NCBI RefSeq assembly: GCF_000708045.1
Contig: NZ_ANIE01000006.1
Location: 248,001 to 312,000, forward strand
Reading direction: 5' to 3'
Origin: Marinobacter nitratireducens
GTDB lineage: Bacteria > Pseudomonadota > Gammaproteobacteria > Pseudomonadales > Oleiphilaceae
Length of the DNA stretch: 64,000 nucleotides
Shown here: one piece after another, positions 60,005 to 64,000 of the stretch
Layout: every line of letters begins with the position of its first letter
Position numbering within the stretch: the first letter of the stretch is position 1
Translations under genes and position numbers: made by a program
Notes under the pieces: model-generated
Database searches by the model: none
Told to the model about the DNA's origin: nothing
The model's input: only the letters and a program-made list of their open reading frames with translations

Positions 60005-60370
60005 ATGGATGGCAAACGGGCAGTGGGCGCCCATTATGAGGGCGTAGCGGAGCGATACTTGAAAAGTCGTGGCGTAAGAATCATCGATCGCAACGTCTAC
60101 AACCGGGGCGGCGAACTCGACCTAATTGGATACGAAAAAAATACGCTGATCTTTTTTGAGGTTCGCTACAGAGGCAGCGGCAGCCTGAGCGATCCGGCCA
60201 GCTCCGTGAATTACCCAAAGCAGAAACGCCTTCTCAAAGCGGCTTCCTTCTACCTTCATAAGCACGGTCTTTGGAACGCAGAAAGTCGCATTGATGTTGT
60301 CGCGATCTCGCCGGGTACCATCAAAAAATACCGGGTACAATGGATCCGAAACGCAATTCAGGCAGGATAG
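60005..60370 (+). CDS. yraN: YraN family (UPF0102) endonuclease-like protein
   Basis: A 121-aa protein of the YraN family, structurally related to Holliday-junction resolvases and restriction endonucleases. The signature is visible: GAHYEGVAERYLKSRG, then GGELDLIGYEKNTLIFFEVRYRG, giving the acidic residues of a PD-(D/E)xK-like site. The usual Lys is replaced by Arg in EVRYRG, a common family variant. Biochemical function is not well established. It lies between lpoA (21-base gap) and diaA (9-base gap). Confidence 0.9.
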   Translation: MDGKRAVGAHYEGVAERYLKSRGVRIIDRNVYNRGGELDLIGYEKNTLIFFEVRYRGSGSLSDPASSVNYPKQKRLLKAASFYLHKHGLWNAESRIDVVAISPGTIKKYRVQWIRNAIQAG

Positions 60371-60379
60371 AAGACGGTA

Positions 60380-60970
60380 ATGATTGATACTGAACAACAG
60401 ATAAATCAATGGTTTGCCACCCACATGGAACAAACTGCACAGGCGGCAAGCACCGTTGGCCCATCCATTGAGGCAGTTGCAGACGCCTTTGTCGGCACCC
60501 TGTTACAAGACGGCAAGATCATTACCTGCGCGAATGGCAGCGCCAACATTCTGGCCCAATATTTCTGCACCGCACTACTGAATCGCTTCGATCAGGACAG
60601 ACCAGCGCTGCCCGCGATTAACCTGGGAGCAGACGCAACGACCTACTCGGCAATTTGCAGAGACAACCGATTCAACGACACCTTCTCTCGCCAGGTACGC
60701 GCCATTGGCAAACCAGGCGATCTGCTTTTTGTCATCGTTGACGATGGGCACAAGGCCAACCTGATTCAGGCCATTCAGGCGGCACACGACCGGGAGATGA
60801 GCGTTATGGTTCTCAGTGCCCGGGAAAAGTCCGATATTACGTCACTGATGCACTCGGAGGATCACGAGATTGCATTGCACGATCTCCCCCCCACGGAAGC
60901 AACTCCGCTGCTTCTGTTGATCATTAATGCTCTGTGCGGACTTGTGGACAGCAAACTCTTTGGCGGATAA
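60380..60970 (+). CDS. diaA: SIS-domain DnaA initiator-associating protein DiaA
   Basis: A 196-aa SIS-fold protein of the GmhA/DiaA group. DiaA binds DnaA and promotes orderly initiation at oriC; GmhA is a phosphoheptose isomerase. Motifs include ITCANGSANILAQYFCTALLNRF, GADATTYSAICRDNRF and GDLLFVIVDDGHKANLIQAI. The position after lpoA-yraN matches diaA rather than gmhA, so I favour DiaA, while an isomerase role cannot be excluded. The dolP gene that follows in E. coli is absent; a terminator comes next. Confidence 0.87.
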   Translation: MIDTEQQINQWFATHMEQTAQAASTVGPSIEAVADAFVGTLLQDGKIITCANGSANILAQYFCTALLNRFDQDRPALPAINLGADATTYSAICRDNRFNDTFSRQVRAIGKPGDLLFVIVDDGHKANLIQAIQAAHDREMSVMVLSAREKSDITSLMHSEDHEIALHDLPPTEATPLLLLIINALCGLVDSKLFGG

Positions 60971-60997
60971 AAAAAGCCAGCGATTGCTGGCCTTTTT
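60968..60997. terminator. Bidirectional terminator between diaA and sspB
   Basis: GCCAGC (60976-60981) pairs with GCTGGC (60986-60991) over a GATT loop, with A-runs before and T-runs after, between two converging genes. Confidence 0.85.
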
Positions 60998-61012
60998 CGT
61001 TCGACAGAAGGC

Positions 61013-61441
61013 TTATTTGACAACCTTCAGGGTAGGACGACCTGACGGACGCTCATCTGAAGACGGCGGCGGAGTCTCTTTCTCTCCCGGACCATCCGGG
61101 TCTGGGGATCCAGGCTCACTGCCGAAGACCATGCCTTCGCCGTTTTCCTTAGCATAAATCGCCATCACAGCCTGCAGCGGAATGAATACCTGCATAGGCA
61201 CGCCACCGAATCGGGCGCTGAACTCGAGCGCGCCATTTCCAACCACCAAGCCACGAACGGCCCCCGGACTGATATTCAGGACGATCTGCCCGTTGGCAAC
61301 GTGCTCAGTAGGCACCTGAACTCCCTGAATACCCGCATCCACCACAATGTACGGCGTGCAATCATTATCCAGAATCCACTCATTGAACGCCCGCACCAGG
61401 TATGGGCGGCTGGACGTCATGGTGACATTGCTTTCCGACAT
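61013..61441 (-). CDS. sspB: ClpXP protease specificity-enhancing factor SspB
   Basis: SspB tethers ssrA-tagged and other substrates to ClpXP. The 142-aa protein has the ssrA-binding fold (TSSRPYLVRAFNEWILDNDCTPYIVV, SPGAVRGLVVGNGALEFSARFGG), then a flexible acidic linker and a C-terminal ClpX-binding motif, RPTLKVVK, almost identical in pattern to the E. coli tail. It follows sspA by 33 bases on the same strand, the standard pairing. Confidence 0.96.
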   Translation of the reverse strand: MSESNVTMTSSRPYLVRAFNEWILDNDCTPYIVVDAGIQGVQVPTEHVANGQIVLNISPGAVRGLVVGNGALEFSARFGGVPMQVFIPLQAVMAIYAKENGEGMVFGSEPGSPDPDGPGEKETPPPSSDERPSGRPTLKVVK

Positions 61442-61474
61442 TACGACTCTCCTGCCTGAACTTCAGGGTCCAAA

Positions 61475-62107
61475 TCAGCTACGAATGTCTTCTTCCAGAT
61501 CAGACAGGCTGGCCTTGAAACCTTCACGACTGAAGATGTTGTCCATATATTTCAGAAGTGGTTTTACCTGCTTGTCATCACCAAGATCGATACCCAGAGC
61601 CGGCAACCGCCACAGGATCGGAGCAATGCAGCAATCTACAATGGTAAACTCTTCAGACAGGAAGAACGGCATCTCACCAAACAGTGGCGCAGTGGCCAAA
61701 AGGCTCTCGCGTAGTTCCTTGCGAGCCGCATCAGAAGCTTTGGCGCTCGGCTGCGCCAGAATCTGATCAACCAGTCCGCACCAGTCTTTCTGAATGCGAT
61801 GCATCATCAGACGACTGTTTGCCCGGGCAACCGGATACACCGGCAACAGCGGAGGATGCGGGAATCGCTCGTCCAGATACTCCATCATGATATTCGGCTC
61901 ATAGAGCACCAGATCACGATCTACCAGAGTAGGCAGAGCGTTATACGGGTTCAGATCAGCGAGCTCTGCCGGTGGGCTGTCCGGATCCACATCAACGATA
62001 TCAACAGTTACACCCTTTTCCGCCAATACGATACGTACACGATGACTGTACTGGCTGGAAGGATCCGAAAAAAACGTCATTGATGACCGCTTGGTCACAA
62101 CGCCCAT
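61475..62107 (-). CDS. sspA: Stringent starvation protein A
   Basis: SspA is a glutathione-transferase-fold protein that binds RNA polymerase and affects stationary-phase and stress transcription. The 210-aa protein begins [18 protein letters not shown], aligning with the E. coli start, and has [14 protein letters not shown] and [37 protein letters not shown]. As in other SspA proteins, the catalytic GST residues are not conserved. It lies downstream of the pet operon terminator. Confidence 0.96.
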   Translation of the reverse strand: MGVVTKRSSMTFFSDPSSQYSHRVRIVLAEKGVTVDIVDVDPDSPPAELADLNPYNALPTLVDRDLVLYEPNIMMEYLDERFPHPPLLPVYPVARANSRLMMHRIQKDWCGLVDQILAQPSAKASDAARKELRESLLATAPLFGEMPFFLSEEFTIVDCCIAPILWRLPALGIDLGDDKQVKPLLKYMDNIFSREGFKASLSDLEEDIRS

Positions 62108-62144
62108 AGAGCTACCTCACGAGTAAACAAACTGAAATAATCCT

Positions 62145-62185
62145 GAAAAACAAAATTCCAGCGACCATAGCTATGGTCGCTGGAA
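62145..62185 (-). terminator. Terminator of the pet (cytochrome bc1) operon
   Basis: A perfect 30-base palindrome (62156-62185, core GCGACCATAGCTATGGTCGC) is followed on the minus strand by TTTTGTTTTTC. It lies 28 bases beyond the cytochrome c1 stop and before sspA, so it should end the petABC transcript. Confidence 0.9.
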
Positions 62186-62213
62186 CTCAGGAGACGGGAT
62201 TATACCCTATTTC

Positions 62214-62972
62214 TCAGTGCACGTCCTTCCAGTACTCACGATTGAGCAGGTAAGCAAAGACGAAGAAGATCGCAACAAAAATCAGTACGAAAATCCCCAG
62301 ACGCTCACGCTCAACCTTCACCGGATCCGCCATGTATGACAGGAAATTGGTCAGATCGTACATCGCCTGATCAAACTCCGCAGGCGTCATACTTCCTTCC
62401 AACGCGTACTCCGGACATGCATCCGCGTTGTTGATATTGCCACTCAGCGGCTCAACAGAAGGCGCAACGCCGATGTGCGGCTCAACCGCACACAGTCCCT
62501 GCAAACCAACCAGCACGTGCGGCATACCTACGTTCGGGAAAACGACATTGTTGACACCGAGCGGACGGGATTCGTCCTTGTAGAATCCACGCAGGTACGA
62601 ATACACCCAGGACTCGCCACGCAGGCGGGCTTCCAGAGTCAGATCCGGCGGTGGAGCACCGAACCAGCCTGCAGCCATGTCCTTGCTCATGGAATTCTTC
62701 ATCAGCTCACCAATTTTGGCGCCAGTGAAGATAAGATTGTCGGTGTAAAGGTCCAGAGGGATTTCGAGATCCTCGGCCACACGCTTGTAACGCGCGTACT
62801 CCGTAGAGTGACAACCCTGGCAGTAGTTCGAGAACAAGGCCACGCCACGCTGCAGAGACTCTTTGTTTGTGTGGTCGGTTTCAATGTGGTCCATCGGGAC
62901 CCCTGCCCCACCGGCTGCCAGCGCAAAGGCCGGCAGGATTGCGATGAAAAGACCAAAAATCAGCTTTCTCAT
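62214..62972 (-). CDS. petC: Ubiquinol-cytochrome c reductase, cytochrome c1
   Basis: Cytochrome c1 of the bc1 complex takes electrons from the Rieske centre and passes them to soluble cytochrome c. The 252-aa protein has a signal peptide (FIAILPAFALAAGG), the heme motif NYCQGCHS, the axial Met region further on, and a C-terminal membrane anchor (IFVLIFVAIFFVFAYLLN). Its ATG overlaps the cytochrome b TAA by one base (TAATG). Confidence 0.96.
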   Translation of the reverse strand: MRKLIFGLFIAILPAFALAAGGAGVPMDHIETDHTNKESLQRGVALFSNYCQGCHSTEYARYKRVAEDLEIPLDLYTDNLIFTGAKIGELMKNSMSKDMAAGWFGAPPPDLTLEARLRGESWVYSYLRGFYKDESRPLGVNNVVFPNVGMPHVLVGLQGLCAVEPHIGVAPSVEPLSGNINNADACPEYALEGSMTPAEFDQAMYDLTNFLSYMADPVKVERERLGIFVLIFVAIFFVFAYLLNREYWKDVH

Positions 62973-64000
62973 TATCCTGTCACCCTCTCTGGCACTGGCT
63001 TGGTTTTCTCCATGCGCGTATAGAACGGCATCAGAATGAAGTAGAGGAAGTACAGCACGGTCAGAACCTGAGCCAGCGCAGTACGCCCCGCCGTCGCCGG
63101 GACAAGGCCAAGATAGCCAAGGATCACAAAGCTGATGGCAAAAATGATCAGTGCGATGCGGCTCAACCAGCCCTTATAGCGAATTGAACGTACCGGACTA
63201 CGATCCAGCCATGGCAGAACGAAGAGGATCGCAATGGCACCGCCCATCACTACAACGCCCCAGAACTTGGCCGGCAAACCAAACAGATCAACCGTCACCG
63301 CACGCAGCATTGCGTAGAAAGGCGTGAAGTACCAAACCGGTGCAATGTGAGCAGGTGTTTTCAGAGCGTTAGCAGGTTCAAAGTTTGGTTTCTCCAGGAA
63401 CAGACCGCCCATTTCAGGGAAGAAGAACACCACAACGAAGAAAATAAAGAAGAACACCGCAACACCCACCAGATCGTGGACGGAGTAGTACGGATGGAAC
63501 GGAATGCCGTCTTTCGGGATACCGTTTTCATCCTTGTTCTTCTTGATGTCGATACCGTCAGGGTTGTTTGAACCCACTTCGTGCAGGGCCAGAATGTGCA
63601 GAACAACGAGACCCAACAGAACGATCGGCAGCGCGACAACGTGAAGCGCGAAGAAGCGGTTCAGGGTAATACCCGAGATCAGATAATCACCGCGAATCCA
63701 CAAAGACAGATCATCGCCAATGACCGGAATCGCACCGAACAGGTTAACAATTACCTGGGCGCCCCAGTATGACATCTGACCCCACGGCAGCAGGTAGCCC
63801 ATAAAGGCTTCTGCCATCAGAACCAGATATATCAGCATACCGAAGATCCAGATCAACTCGCGAGGCTTCTGATAAGAGCCATACATCAGGCCACGGAACA
63901 TGTGGAGATAGACCACGATAAAGAACGCCGAGGCCCCGGTGGAATGCAGATAGCGGAGCAACCAGCCCCACTCTACATCTCGCATGATGTATTCAACGGA
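62972..64000 (-). CDS. petB: Ubiquinol-cytochrome c reductase, cytochrome b (partial, 5' end outside window)
   Basis: About 343 codons of cytochrome b are present; the frame stays open to the window edge (SVEYIMRDVEWGW), so the start lies beyond 64000. Heme-ligand His pairs occur in LHSTGASAFFIVVYLHMFRG and in ALHVVALPIVLLGLVVLHILALHE. The quinol-oxidation motif that reads PEWY in mitochondria is PVWY here (63329-63340), a variant reported in beta- and gammaproteobacteria. The C-terminal end is KPVPERVTG. The Rieske gene petA should lie just outside the window. Confidence 0.95.
   Translation of the reverse strand, partial: SVEYIMRDVEWGWLLRYLHSTGASAFFIVVYLHMFRGLMYGSYQKPRELIWIFGMLIYLVLMAEAFMGYLLPWGQMSYWGAQVIVNLFGAIPVIGDDLSLWIRGDYLISGITLNRFFALHVVALPIVLLGLVVLHILALHEVGSNNPDGIDIKKNKDENGIPKDGIPFHPYYSVHDLVGVAVFFFIFFVVVFFFPEMGGLFLEKPNFEPANALKTPAHIAPVWYFTPFYAMLRAVTVDLFGLPAKFWGVVVMGGAIAILFVLPWLDRSPVRSIRYKGWLSRIALIIFAISFVILGYLGLVPATAGRTALAQVLTVLYFLYFILMPFYTRMEKTKPVPERVTG

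Overview
The window is a contiguous piece of a GC-rich gammaproteobacterial chromosome, almost all core housekeeping genes. Gene content and order resemble Pseudomonas and relatives: proA-nadD-rsfS-rlmH-mrdA-rodA-rlpA-dacA-ybeD-lipB; a full dcw cluster; lpxC-DUF721-M23-secA-argJ; xseB-ispA-dxs-ribA; rsmI-lpoA-yraN-diaA; sspAB-petCB. With the accessory genes this best suits a Marinobacter-like marine bacterium. That is an inference from synteny and protein flavour, with no database search. I see no prophage, IS element, CRISPR array, tRNA or rRNA operon.

Layout. 1-9.2 kb: the tail of a GGDEF protein, then a leftward operon (proA to lipB) for cell elongation, septal wall processing, ribosome maturation, NAD, proline and lipoate. 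9.4-12.8 kb: a rightward accessory operon of three genes joined by 4-base start/stop overlaps, namely two membrane proteins with degenerate GGDEF domains and a DedA-PAP2 fusion. 12.8-21 kb: a Lon-N protein, a cNMP-binding/HDOD protein, ilvD, a secreted PG-binding protein, an AI-2E/PerM permease, two small orphans, a haloalkane-dehalogenase homologue with Asn at the nucleophile position, and a thioesterase. 21-26.8 kb: DEAD-box helicase, folA, an inverted-repeat element, thyA-lgt-TauE, and an NRDE protein. 26.9-33.6 kb: xseB-ispA-dxs, ribA, moaC, a Nudix/ThiE fusion and argJ. 33.7-39.2 kb: secA, an M23 peptidase, DciA and lpxC. 39.4-56.4 kb: the complete dcw cluster read leftward, mraZ-rsmH-ftsL-ftsI-murEF-mraY-murD-ftsW-murGC-ddl-ftsQAZ, with a well-formed promoter and a four-copy 10-bp MraZ-box array in front of mraZ. 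56.7-64 kb: rnpB, rsmI, lpoA-yraN-diaA, sspAB, cytochrome c1, and cytochrome b running off the end.

How the genes work together. Most of the window builds and divides the envelope: lipid II synthesis (murCDEFG, mraY, ddl), elongasome (mrdA, rodA), divisome (ftsL/I/W/Q/A/Z), wall trimming (dacA, rlpA, M23), PBP1A activation (lpoA), and lipid A and lipoprotein synthesis (lpxC, lgt). ispA and dxs supply isoprenoid precursors for undecaprenyl phosphate. The DedA-PAP2 fusion may act in recycling that same carrier (inference).

Points most worth a second look: the coupled degenerate-GGDEF pair plus DedA-PAP2; the Asp-to-Asn change in the dehalogenase homologue; the MraZ operator; the 27-bp inverted repeat between folA and thyA; and the absence of mltB/sltB and lipA from their usual places.
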